A DNA stretch of 64,000 nucleotides from an uncultured Granulosicoccaceae bacterium (GTDB lineage Bacteria; Pseudomonadota; Gammaproteobacteria; Granulosicoccales; Granulosicoccaceae): the NCBI GenBank assembly GCA_938035945.1, contig CALHOU010000015.1, positions 1 to 64,000 on the forward strand, written 5' to 3'. Shown in pieces: positions 33,662 to 41,673 of this stretch. A program made the translations under genes and the position numbers. How positions within the stretch are numbered: position 1 is the first letter of the stretch; each line of letters starts with the position of its first letter. A model generated the notes under the pieces. It worked only from the letters and a program-made list of their open reading frames with translations. It was not told where the DNA came from and did not search any database.

Positions 33662-35089
33662 ATGATGTCAACGAACTTTCGGAGCAAGTCTGTGAACAAA
33701 ATTTTAGTAGCGTGTCTGACAGGAATCAGTGGATGCTTGGTATTGCTAGCTCCTGCTCACGCGCAGCAAACTGATAACACACAAACGTTACCTGATGCGA
33801 AGCCTGGTGAGTGTTACGCCAAAGTGATTACCCCAGCCAAGTTTTCTACGCAGACTGAGGAAGTGGTAGTGCAAGAAGCGGGCGAGCGAATCACCACAAC
33901 GCCTGCAAAATTTGAAACAGCAGAGCAAACTGTGGTGGTTAAAGAGGCCAGTCGTCGCATAACCGTTGTGCCGGCAACCTTTGGCGAAGAATTTGAAAAG
34001 GTTGAGGTTAAGCCTGCGGAAACAAACTGGATTTTATCCGGCTCCGCTAAAGCACCGGCAAGCCCTGGTGCTTTGGAAGGCATTGTACGCTCGGGTATTG
34101 AATTGGCTAATGTAACTCCGGGATCGTGCTTTCGGGAGTACTACACCCAACCGGAATACAAGACTGAAACTCAGCGAGTGCTAAAAAGTGAAGCGAGCGA
34201 GAAGATTGCCGTTTTACCTGCACAGTACGAAACAGTAGAAGAGCGTGTTGTCGTTAAAGAGGCCTACTCACGCGCCGTCGATGTTCCTGCAACGTATCGT
34301 ACCGAAAGCGAATCGGTGCTTGTAGAGCCGGCTCGCAGCGTATGGAAGAAAGGTCGTGGCCCAATTGAAAAAGTGAACAACATCACCGGCGAAATCATGT
34401 GTTTGGTTGAGATTCCAGCTCGCTACGAAACGCTGACAAAAACTGTGTTAGATAAACCAGCTACGACCAAAACGGTTGAAGTACCAGCGGTATACAAGAC
34501 AGTCAAAGTTAGGCGTTTGGTTAAGCCTGCGACTGAAAGCCGTGTATCGTCTGAGCCTGAATACGACACTATTACCACTAAGGTTAAAGTATCTGATGCC
34601 GGATTCTTCTGGTTGAAAAAAGGTGAGGCAGCAAATGATGGTGCACGCGCCAGTGGCCGTGAAGTATGCTTGGTTGAACAAAAGGCTGAGTACCGAACCA
34701 TTAAAAAGACAGTGGTGAAAACACCATCCACCACCAAGATTGTTGAAGTTCCAGCACAGTACGAAACTGTCAAGGTTCAACGATTGGTATCACCAGCTAC
34801 CGAATCTCGTGTGGTTATACCGGCTCGAACCAAAACGGTTAGCCGTCAGGTGCAAGTTGAACCATCAAAGCTTGAGTGGCGTCAAATTCTGTGTGAAACC
34901 AACACAACGCCTAAGTTAATCACTTCTATTCAGCGTGCATTAAAGCGTGAAGGTTTTGACCCAGGCCCCATCGACGGCGTTATCGGTCAGGGTACTTTAG
35001 ATGCGCTTGAAGAGTTTCAGACCAAGAAGAACCTTGATCGGGGTGGTTTAACTTACGAATCTTTAAAAGCGCTCAAAGTTCAATCGTAG
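33662..35089 (+). CDS. Secreted protein with four Cys-to-Trp repeat modules and a peptidoglycan-binding domain
   Basis: A 475-residue exported protein (signal peptide to about 35, ending PAHAQ). Its body is four modules of 71-73 residues, each starting with Cys and ending with Trp: C51-W123, C156-W228, C247-W317 and C336-W406. Each module holds three sub-repeats of about 24 residues of the form (P)AxYxTvxxxVxVkpA. Linkers between modules are Gly/Pro/charged. A fifth Cys (C411) precedes a PG_binding_1 domain (417-472: SIQRALKREGFDPGPIDGVI, then TLDALEEFQ). It probably sits on the cell wall in the periplasm. I do not recognise the repeat as a named domain. A strong terminator follows. Confidence 0.75.
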   Translation: MMSTNFRSKSVNKILVACLTGISGCLVLLAPAHAQQTDNTQTLPDAKPGECYAKVITPAKFSTQTEEVVVQEAGERITTTPAKFETAEQTVVVKEASRRITVVPATFGEEFEKVEVKPAETNWILSGSAKAPASPGALEGIVRSGIELANVTPGSCFREYYTQPEYKTETQRVLKSEASEKIAVLPAQYETVEERVVVKEAYSRAVDVPATYRTESESVLVEPARSVWKKGRGPIEKVNNITGEIMCLVEIPARYETLTKTVLDKPATTKTVEVPAVYKTVKVRRLVKPATESRVSSEPEYDTITTKVKVSDAGFFWLKKGEAANDGARASGREVCLVEQKAEYRTIKKTVVKTPSTTKIVEVPAQYETVKVQRLVSPATESRVVIPARTKTVSRQVQVEPSKLEWRQILCETNTTPKLITSIQRALKREGFDPGPIDGVIGQGTLDALEEFQTKKNLDRGGLTYESLKALKVQS

Positions 35090-35116
35090 ATTTGTAAGTA
35101 CATAGCTGTATCGAAA

Positions 35117-35152
35117 TGGCGTTGCAATTAAGTTTGCAGCGCCATTTTTTTT
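35117..35152 (+). terminator. Strong intrinsic terminator after the repeat-module gene
   Basis: TGGCGTTGCAA pairs with TTGCAGCGCCA (one G-U pair), loop TTAAGT, followed by eight T. It is placed 28 bp after the stop codon and also faces the end of the convergent ydjM-like gene. Confidence 0.9.
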
Positions 35153-35162
35153 GCCGGTAGAT

Positions 35163-35882
35163 TTACTGATGGGTTGGGGCTGGTCGGAGTAGGTATTCGG
35201 GTAAAAGCAGTTCCGTCCAGTTTGTGTCGTTCTGGTGCCAACGCGCCACCAGTTCATCTGTTGATGGCGTCCAGAACCATGCCACTAAGCTTACAAACAA
35301 AACCAAACAGCTTGCGCTAAGCCGTTGCGTGTCGAGAAGCTTAAATGCGCTGCCGAATGAACGTTTGATGCGCGCTCCCATGAAATCCACGCTGTAGACC
35401 TCATCAAGAATCAGGTGCACAAGAACACCGGCTACAACAAAGCCTGCTAACAGCCAGCTGGTGTCGCTGGCTGTGTTTAATACATGCTCTGCGACCACGG
35501 CGGTGAGTATGCCGAACATGAGTGCTGCGGCCAGTGAGTGTAGGGAGCCGCGGTGTACGGTGAACTGATGAAATAGCGCCCACAAAGGAAAGCGCACCAT
35601 TAAGAAAATGACGATGGCGAATACCCAGAGTTCTGACACAGTAAAGTCGCTAAGTCGCGCAAACATCCAGGCAATGGACGCAATTGCTCCAAATACTGAA
35701 AACAATATCTTGCTCGGCATGGAGTATTTAAGATCAATGTCGGGTAACACACCCCCGATGCAGCCGCCGACAGTTAGCAATAGTGCTGTGGACACTGGGA
35801 GATCAAGTAGTTTTGTGCAAACTGTAGCGCCAAAGCTGGCTGCAGCTGCGGCTGCGAAAATGTGTGTGTTAAAGTCTGCCAT
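35163..35882 (-). CDS. YdjM-family metal-dependent hydrolase, membrane protein
   Basis: A 239-residue inner-membrane protein with several hydrophobic segments and conserved His/Asp sites of the YdjM/DUF457 family: N-terminal FNTHIFAAAAAA, GGVLPDIDLKYS, FHQFTVHRGSLHSL and HLILDEVYSVDF. Members are predicted membrane-bound, metal-dependent hydrolases; E. coli YdjM is part of the SOS regulon. Upstream an inverted repeat CTGCGC-AAT-GCGCAG (35890-35904) could be an operator but is not a LexA box. The enzymatic role is not known. Confidence 0.78.
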   Translation of the reverse strand: MADFNTHIFAAAAAASFGATVCTKLLDLPVSTALLLTVGGCIGGVLPDIDLKYSMPSKILFSVFGAIASIAWMFARLSDFTVSELWVFAIVIFLMVRFPLWALFHQFTVHRGSLHSLAAALMFGILTAVVAEHVLNTASDTSWLLAGFVVAGVLVHLILDEVYSVDFMGARIKRSFGSAFKLLDTQRLSASCLVLFVSLVAWFWTPSTDELVARWHQNDTNWTELLLPEYLLRPAPTHQ

Positions 35883-35944
35883 GGGTCAATCCTGCGCAAT
35901 GCGCAGATTGTAGCGGCAATTTAACTTGATGAGGTCATAGACAC

Positions 35945-36259
35945 GTGCTGGTTACTTTTAAAACAACTGCATATGCAGATATCACCATGTTTGGTGATGC
36001 TGCTACTGATTTATTAAAGTTGATGGGGCAGAGCGGTAACATCCCCGGAGCAATCATGGGCGAAGATGTTGCACAAGCCATGGCTACACTTAAACAAGCC
36101 TTAGTTGATCAACCCGAAGAAGAAGTTGAGGAAGCTGCGGCTGACGATGATGACGACAGAACGAATCGCGTCGCTCTAGCAACGCGTGCTGTGCCCTTGT
36201 TGGAGCTCTTGGAAGCGGCTGCTGCATCTAACGCAAACGTGATGTGGGATGACTCTTAA
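35945..36259 (+). CDS. DUF1840-family protein
   Basis: A 104-residue cytoplasmic protein matching DUF1840: MLVTFKTTAYADITMFGD at the start, a central acidic stretch (EEEVEEAAADDDDDRTN) and a C-terminal helix ending NVMWDDS. The start is GTG with GAGG about ten bases upstream. Function unknown. It overlaps the convergent ArsR-type gene by four bases. Confidence 0.8.
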   Translation: MLVTFKTTAYADITMFGDAATDLLKLMGQSGNIPGAIMGEDVAQAMATLKQALVDQPEEEVEEAAADDDDDRTNRVALATRAVPLLELLEAAAASNANVMWDDS

Positions 36260-36930
36260 AACGTTGCGTTGAACGCGTCGTCGCCATGCCGACTGAATTT
36301 TACGATGCGTGAACCCTCTTCACGCTTTATCCATTTTAGCGTTTCGAAGCGTTGTAAAAAGGCTCTGCCCAAGCTGCCAGCCAAGTGCGATCGGCGCTCA
36401 CTCCAATCTAGGCATTCCCGACAAACAGGTGCTTTTGCACTTTGCAAGTGCTCGATATCAATACCAAACTCTCTGACGAATTGTGCACCCTTGCGGGTGA
36501 GGATAAGCTTTTCGTTAGCCAGTTTTAAGTATTGATTCGCCAGTAAGCTATCGTAAAGCTGTATGCCCATATCACCCGCCAAGTGGTTGTAGCACACGCG
36601 CGCGTGGCGAAGGGCAGCGTCGCTGGGGCCGGTTCTGGTTTTGAGTGGATGTGTGCCAGCTTCAAGGCCCATCAGACCTTCTAGCACGTTAGCGACGTCC
36701 TGGCTGGCCAGTTCAAAGTACTTGTTGCGGCCTTGCTTGCGCACCTTCAGCAGGCGCCCTTGCTCGAGCTTGCTCAGATGGGAGCTGGCGGTTTGGATGG
36801 TGACACCGGCTTCTCTGGCCAGTTCTGAGGCCGTGAGCGCCTTGCCACTCATTAGCGCGCTGAGCATGGATGCGCGAGCAATGTCGCCGATCAGCGCGGC
36901 GGTTCGGGCGATGTTGGGACTTCCGTTCAT
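36256..36930 (-). CDS. ArsR-family winged-helix regulator with C-terminal extension
   Basis: A 224-residue regulator, twice the usual ArsR length. The winged helix occupies about 10-85 (LTASELAREAGVTIQTASSHLSKL split at its helix-turn-helix, then GRNKYFELAS). The C-terminal half has a second helical region and cysteines CRECLDW, possibly metal- or ligand-binding. It is divergent from a NIPSNAP gene 75 bp away, and a perfect palindrome overlaps its start codon, which points to autoregulation and control of the neighbour. Confidence 0.82.
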   Translation of the reverse strand: MNGSPNIARTAALIGDIARASMLSALMSGKALTASELAREAGVTIQTASSHLSKLEQGRLLKVRKQGRNKYFELASQDVANVLEGLMGLEAGTHPLKTRTGPSDAALRHARVCYNHLAGDMGIQLYDSLLANQYLKLANEKLILTRKGAQFVREFGIDIEHLQSAKAPVCRECLDWSERRSHLAGSLGRAFLQRFETLKWIKREEGSRIVKFSRHGDDAFNATF

Positions 36931-36951
36931 AGTTCGATCATAGTCGAACTA
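36930..36951. promoter_or_regulatory. Operator palindrome of the ArsR-type regulator
   Basis: TAGTTCGA, six bases, TCGAACTA: a perfect 8-bp inverted repeat. It overlaps the first base of the regulator's start codon and lies in the divergent gap to the NIPSNAP gene, the expected place for an autoregulatory site. Confidence 0.65.
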
Positions 36952-37005
36952 TTCGAGCTACGCAATAGCCTAAACTGTGGGTTCATTCTGCAAAAGGAGC
37001 CACCC

Positions 37006-37341
37006 ATGTTGACTTGTTTTATTCGGTACCACATCGACCCAACGAAGAAAGAACAGTTTTTCCAATACTCAAAAAACTGGGGTGAGGCCATTCCGCGTAA
37101 CGGAGCTGACTTGGTTGGATACTTTGCACCGCATGAAGGGTCGAGTACCTTGGCTTATGGTGTTTATCATGTAGAAAGTTTGAAAGCCTACGAAGAGTAT
37201 CGAGCCAGCCTCGCCGCCGATCCCTTAGGCAAAGAGAACTACGAGTTTGCGCAAAAAGAAAAATTCCTGTTGCGCGAAGATCGTACCTTCCTAAAGCTAG
37301 CCTCCAGCCCGCACTCCGCTTTCCGGGGACAGTTTACCTAA
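37006..37341 (+). CDS. NIPSNAP-family protein, C-terminus formed by a repeat
   Basis: A 111-residue protein with the NIPSNAP/dimeric alpha-beta barrel pattern: CFIRYHIDPTKKEQFFQYSK, LVGYFAPHEG, AYGVYHVESLKAYEEYRASL. AGGAG precedes the ATG. The last residues (FRGQFT) and the stop codon are encoded by the first unit of repeat cluster B (37325-37340), so the original end has been replaced; the fold itself seems complete before that. It is divergent from the ArsR-type regulator and probably under its control. Function of bacterial NIPSNAP proteins is unclear. Confidence 0.8.
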   Translation: MLTCFIRYHIDPTKKEQFFQYSKNWGEAIPRNGADLVGYFAPHEGSSTLAYGVYHVESLKAYEEYRASLAADPLGKENYEFAQKEKFLLREDRTFLKLASSPHSAFRGQFT

Positions 37342-37442
37342 TTGACTTACGCTATTGAGGCCGTCTTGCTTTTCGAGGACGGTACTATTCAGGGACAGTT
37401 TACTTAATTGCATGCTGTTGCATTAAGTACACTGTCCCCGTA
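37325..37442. repeat. Dispersed 16-bp repeat, cluster B (three units, + + -)
   Basis: Units at 37325-37340 (GGGGACAGTTTACCTA), 37391-37406 (AGGGACAGTTTACTTA) and, inverted, 37424-37439 (TAAGTACACTGTCCCC). The last two face each other across TTGCATGC-type spacer sequence and can form a hairpin. The first unit supplies the stop codon of the NIPSNAP gene. Confidence 0.85.
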
Positions 37443-37458
37443 TTTGGGCTGCGAGAAT

Positions 37459-37827
37459 TTATGCGGCCGCTGGTATTGGAGATGATTCAGGCTTGTGGAG
37501 GCCAACAACGGCTAATACGGTTAAACCGATAACAAGAAAGTAAGCCATTTCGAGACCTGCGAAGCCAAGGATGAATGGTGCGGCCACAAATACAAGTCCA
37601 ACGGCAAAGTCGACGGCTAAGTGCAGTTTATAAGGCAGTACACGAATAACGCCGGTTTCGTGGTCGGTTAGCAACGTTAGTATGAACGCTGCAACACCTG
37701 TTGCAACTGACAGCCACATAGCAGCTGGGTTAACTGAACCGATGCCCAGTAGAAAAGGCATAACGATAAGACCCAAGGCAACTGGGTAGTCGATGTAGGC
37801 GTGCATTGCTTTAGTTACAAATTTCAT
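37459..37827 (-). CDS. SPW-repeat-type small membrane protein
   Basis: A 122-residue membrane protein with four hydrophobic segments in two similar halves: YIDYPVALGLIVMPFLLGI and LHLAVDFAVGLVFVAAPFILGF. This halves-repeat and the P-F-(I/L)-LG motifs match the SPW family of small bacterial membrane proteins of unknown function. AGGA precedes the ATG. The gene is bracketed by repeat clusters B and C, with no other gene between them. Confidence 0.65.
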   Translation of the reverse strand: MKFVTKAMHAYIDYPVALGLIVMPFLLGIGSVNPAAMWLSVATGVAAFILTLLTDHETGVIRVLPYKLHLAVDFAVGLVFVAAPFILGFAGLEMAYFLVIGLTVLAVVGLHKPESSPIPAAA

Positions 37828-37961
37828 GAGCTTATTCCTGTTTAAGTAAGTAGGTGCAGAATAAGACTCAAGCTTCAGCGCAGCGTTCCGCCGTCGATTT
37901 GCAGATCGTACTGAATACTATACCGATCGTTCATTTCCCATAATTACTGCGCCTGAATTCC

Positions 37962-38067
37962 GGGGACAGTGTACTTAAATCACGTTTATGCGGTATTTAC
38001 GGGGCTAATACGGGGGCAGTTTACTTAATTAAATAAGTGCAATCGATATAAGTAAACTGTCCCCGTA
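37962..38067. repeat. Dispersed 16-bp repeat, cluster C (three units, + + -)
   Basis: Units at 37962-37977 (GGGGACAGTGTACTTA), 38012-38027 (GGGGGCAGTTTACTTA) and, inverted, 38049-38064 (TAAGTAAACTGTCCCC). The last two can pair across 21 bases. The cluster ends seven bases before the stop of the DUF1501 gene. Confidence 0.85.
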
Positions 38068-38073
38068 TTGTGG

Positions 38074-39480
38074 CTAGCTGCGCATGAAGCCTAGGTCGGT
38101 TTGTGCGAAGTTGGCCAGGTTGGGTAGGGCGTTGGTTAGCGCGGACTCTTCTACGCCCATCCATCGGGCGATGGTGGCGGCATACTGGTTTACTGAAATT
38201 TGTGGGATGATGCGACCGGCGAAGTTACCGCGGCGATCACCCGTGTCGTCGTCATTGCCAACGTTTGCCAGGTTAGGCATTTGCCCGACAACGCGTCCGC
38301 CGTCAACGGCGTCACCGAATACAAAGTTATGTCCACCCCAGCCGTGGTCGGTGCCGTTGCCGTTACTCGTTAAGGTGCGGCCAAAGTCAGATGCGGTAAA
38401 GCAAGTGGTTGACGACGATTTGTTAATGTCGTCCATTGTATCCTGAAACGCACTAATTGCTTCATTTAACGCGGTGAACAACTCAGGTTGTCGCTCGTTT
38501 TGATCCGAGTGTGTATCCCAACCACCCATGCGTACGAAAAATACCTGTTGGGTCATGCCTAAGCGTTCTCGCGAAGCGATAAGGCGCGCAACTAAATGCA
38601 TCTGCCGGGCGATTTTATTTCGACCGTCATATTCCATTTGCGGCAAAGGGTTTTCTTGCAGCGCGGTATGTAACTGAGTTGTTGCACTGGTTGCACGCGC
38701 AATTGAATTGGCCACGGCGTTTAACATGTCGGCATCGCGTGCTGCTTGGCCTTGTGCAATTAGCGCTTCAAGCGTGGGCCCAATGCGATTTAGGCGATCG
38801 CCCGGAATAAAGTCAGACCAATTGTCGTAACCATACATGCGTTCAACGGCAACATCTGCGTTCAAACTTATGTAGTTGTTCTGGTTTGAGCTAAGCCAAT
38901 CAGTATTGCCTGCGATGGAAAACGTTGGAGCGATACTGATATCACCATTACATTCTGCGGAGTGATCCCCAATCGCACCACCCCAACCAAATGAGGTACT
39001 TCCGCTAACAATGCCTGCACCTGTTTGCCACAGCTTTTGCTGTGTGTTGTGTGAGAACAAGGATTGCGGTAACGAGTTAGTTGCTAAGTAGTCTGAACGT
39101 GATGTGGGTCTTACCAAAGTGCCCGTATTTGCAACCACAGCCAAACGATTCTGAGAATACATATTTGCTAAGCTAGGCAGTTGATCATGAAAGCCAAATC
39201 CACCTTGATCGGCATCGTTAACTTCAATTAAGTTTGCCTCTTCCACAGCCAGGTCACCACGAGTGCTGCGATAGGTTGAGTAATCGGTATTGTTTGTCGG
39301 AACGAAAAAGTTAAACGTATCAGCGCCGCCAGCGAGAAAAATACAAACCAATGATTTTCCCGAGCCGCAGGTCATAGCATGTGCTTGTTGGCTTGTCATC
39401 ATTGACACACCACTGGCTAGTGGTAGGCAAGCGAGTTGTTTTAATAGCCTGCGGCGATTACGATCTACTGTGCTACGCAT
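38074..39480 (-). CDS. DUF1501-family exported protein (Tat substrate)
   Basis: A 468-residue protein with a twin-arginine-type signal (RNRRRLLKQ at 8-16, cleavage near AHA). The sequence follows DUF1501: LVCIFLAGGADTFNFFVP, MGGWDTHSDQ, TASDFGRTLTSNGNGTDHGWGGHNFVFG. These conserved His/Asp-rich motifs resemble the alkaline phosphatase/sulfatase-like superfamily. DUF1501 genes almost always pair with a DUF1800 gene, as here (14 bp downstream of it). Function unknown; export suggests periplasmic or surface polymer handling. Confidence 0.88.
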   Translation of the reverse strand: MRSTVDRNRRRLLKQLACLPLASGVSMMTSQQAHAMTCGSGKSLVCIFLAGGADTFNFFVPTNNTDYSTYRSTRGDLAVEEANLIEVNDADQGGFGFHDQLPSLANMYSQNRLAVVANTGTLVRPTSRSDYLATNSLPQSLFSHNTQQKLWQTGAGIVSGSTSFGWGGAIGDHSAECNGDISIAPTFSIAGNTDWLSSNQNNYISLNADVAVERMYGYDNWSDFIPGDRLNRIGPTLEALIAQGQAARDADMLNAVANSIARATSATTQLHTALQENPLPQMEYDGRNKIARQMHLVARLIASRERLGMTQQVFFVRMGGWDTHSDQNERQPELFTALNEAISAFQDTMDDINKSSSTTCFTASDFGRTLTSNGNGTDHGWGGHNFVFGDAVDGGRVVGQMPNLANVGNDDDTGDRRGNFAGRIIPQISVNQYAATIARWMGVEESALTNALPNLANFAQTDLGFMRS

Positions 39481-39494
39481 CTTATTATTCTCCG

Positions 39495-41306
39495 TTATCG
39501 CTGAATGTGCAGTGCAGGGGATACCACGACCATAAACAATGAGTCTTGTACTCGCGCAAAGCGACCCGCATCTGTGTTGGGTAAGGTAAGCATGTATTCG
39601 CGCAGTGTTGCACGCATGTTATCCGGCATTGTGCCCGCAAAGAACACCAAGTTATACCAATCAAGTAAGTTGTCAGGGTTTGCAGATAAATCCGCAAGCT
39701 CTTCAAAATTGGTCAATGTAACTAACGGGTTGTCATCAGTTAAGTCAGCTCTGTTGTGGAAGCGATATACTTGATGATGATAGTTAATATGCGTGGCAGC
39801 AATAAATGCTTCCGTCATGTTCTGCATTTCTGGCGCCAGTAACGGCGAACCTGGCGTGAGTGCGGTATCAGGACTAAAAAAGTTAAAAACTGATTTAGAC
39901 TTCATTACCGCTTGACCGCCCATCTGCTCAAAACCTTCAAGGCTGAAATCGGCTGTACGATGAATGCCATTTGATTCTGGCCCGGGATAGGCTTCGAGTG
40001 CGCGCCAATAATGCGCCCACTTAATATTGGGTTCGCGAATTTTTCCAAATTCCGGATTCGCCGCCACGCCACGTTGCGCTTCATCGTCGAGTAGAATGGC
40101 TTTGACAACGCTACCTAAGTTACCGCGCTCGCCAGTGCCGTTATCGTTAAAGACGCTAGCGACTCGACTAACGTAGTCAGGCGATGGGTTGCTGGTCACT
40201 AAACGTTGAATGAGTTGCTTAGAAATAAACGGCCCTACATTTCGGTGTTGAAAAATATTATCAAGTGCGGCTTGCATATCTTGTTCTGTGCTTAAGCCGG
40301 CTGGTACGACTGCACCGTTGAGCAAAGCCTTCGTACCAGTGTCGTGATATTCCTCGAATGCCACCATGCGGCCGCTAAAGTGACCGCCAAAGCCAAGATT
40401 AGTGTCTCCCCAGTATCGTGTATTCGGGTATTCCCAACCCGTAAAAACGCGGGCAAATTCTTCAATCGTTTTTTGCGTGTACGTAGGCGTTGGGTTGCCT
40501 GGGTTGATGATCTGGCCACCGTTATCTAATTCATACAAACCAATCGAGAACAGCTGTAGAACTTCACGGGCGAAGTTTTCATCAGGACGGATATTAAGTT
40601 CTGGGTTAGCTTTCTCGTTTCTAACCATACTTAAATACACACCCATTGCCGGATGCAGTGCAACCTTTTCAAGCAAAGTGCGATAGTTGATAAATGCATT
40701 TTGTGACAGCATGTCGTAGTAGTCAGACACACCAAACTGTTGCGTTGATAAGGCCCTGTCGATATCGGAGATAACAAAGATTTGGCTTAGCGCAAATGCT
40801 GTGCGTTGACGTAATTGATCAGGTTCATTGAGCGCGTTGTTCCACCACGGTTCGTGTCGATCTGCAGTTCTACTGCCACGTCCAACTTCTAATACGTAGG
40901 GGAGAGTTAACGATACGGGTAATTCCATTTGCGCATCTATCCAAGCTGCCTTGCTTGGGAATGTTCGAAACTCGGCAATGCTTTTTACGCTTGCACCAAA
41001 TGTCGCTTGGTTTAAGAATCGCGCGGCGTCCACATCAAGTGGGTCGAGGTTGCTTGTAGCAGCGGTGGTTACTGGTGCGCCTGTGCCGGTTTCTTCAACA
41101 ATCGGTGCTCCACCGGCGACAGGTGCGACGGGTGCAACTGGTGTGATGGGTGTGCTGCCTGAGTTTGAACCGTTGGTGGGTGTGCCAGATCCACCAGCAG
41201 TGTTGCCGCCGGTGTTGGTGCTTGAATCATTGCCCACAACAACCCCACTGTCGCTGCACGCGCTTAGCAGTAGGGCAATGAGGATTGGTGTAATTAATTT
41301 AGTCAT
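39495..41306 (-). CDS. DUF1800-family lipoprotein
   Basis: A 603-residue lipoprotein (lipobox LLSAC). A low-complexity linker of Gly, Ser, Thr and Pro-Val-Ala repeats (about 20-85) joins the lipid anchor to the DUF1800 domain (about 90-600), recognised by RFLNQATFGAS, DYYDMLSQNAF, ENFAREVLQLFSIGLYEL and RVFTGWEYP. It forms an operon with the DUF1501 gene. The pair is widespread in aquatic bacteria and planctomycetes, but its job is not established. Confidence 0.88.
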   Translation of the reverse strand: MTKLITPILIALLLSACSDSGVVVGNDSSTNTGGNTAGGSGTPTNGSNSGSTPITPVAPVAPVAGGAPIVEETGTGAPVTTAATSNLDPLDVDAARFLNQATFGASVKSIAEFRTFPSKAAWIDAQMELPVSLTLPYVLEVGRGSRTADRHEPWWNNALNEPDQLRQRTAFALSQIFVISDIDRALSTQQFGVSDYYDMLSQNAFINYRTLLEKVALHPAMGVYLSMVRNEKANPELNIRPDENFAREVLQLFSIGLYELDNGGQIINPGNPTPTYTQKTIEEFARVFTGWEYPNTRYWGDTNLGFGGHFSGRMVAFEEYHDTGTKALLNGAVVPAGLSTEQDMQAALDNIFQHRNVGPFISKQLIQRLVTSNPSPDYVSRVASVFNDNGTGERGNLGSVVKAILLDDEAQRGVAANPEFGKIREPNIKWAHYWRALEAYPGPESNGIHRTADFSLEGFEQMGGQAVMKSKSVFNFFSPDTALTPGSPLLAPEMQNMTEAFIAATHINYHHQVYRFHNRADLTDDNPLVTLTNFEELADLSANPDNLLDWYNLVFFAGTMPDNMRATLREYMLTLPNTDAGRFARVQDSLFMVVVSPALHIQR

Positions 41307-41673
41307 AGAGTCATTTTACGTTGAGATGGCGGGTTCGAGTAGCGCCATCCGTATATGGAACGCAACCGTAATCTAACAAATGAAAGGGTGTAGAAATGAG
41401 AAAAAGCCCCCGATTCACAGGCGCTTAGCAAGGTTCGCGGCGTTTAAGTCATGAAGCTGTGGTTTACCTCACAGCCCGAATAAATGTGAATTATCGCGTT
41501 ACAATTCTGGCTCAGCTGCTTTGGCTTATTTTGCGTAGAATCTAGAGTGAAAGTACACTGTGTGTGGGTTGGCATATTTGCCAGTGGTGCGCTCCTAAAG
41601 GCGTTTGGTCAAAGGGCCTGGCGCGGCGCATAATAATCAACTAATTCATTCAGATTCTTTGTGGGTTCATTGC
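41307..41673. other. Intergenic region before the molybdopterin enzyme
   Basis: About 370 bp between divergent genes. I see only leader sequence, with no clear repeat, operator, terminator or small gene. An in-frame TTG at 41605 could extend the next gene by 23 residues, but these are unlike the family. Confidence 0.4.

Noticed and set aside
37325-38067. CRISPR array
   Set aside because: The repeat units are few, occur in both orientations with unequal spacing, and no cas genes are present.
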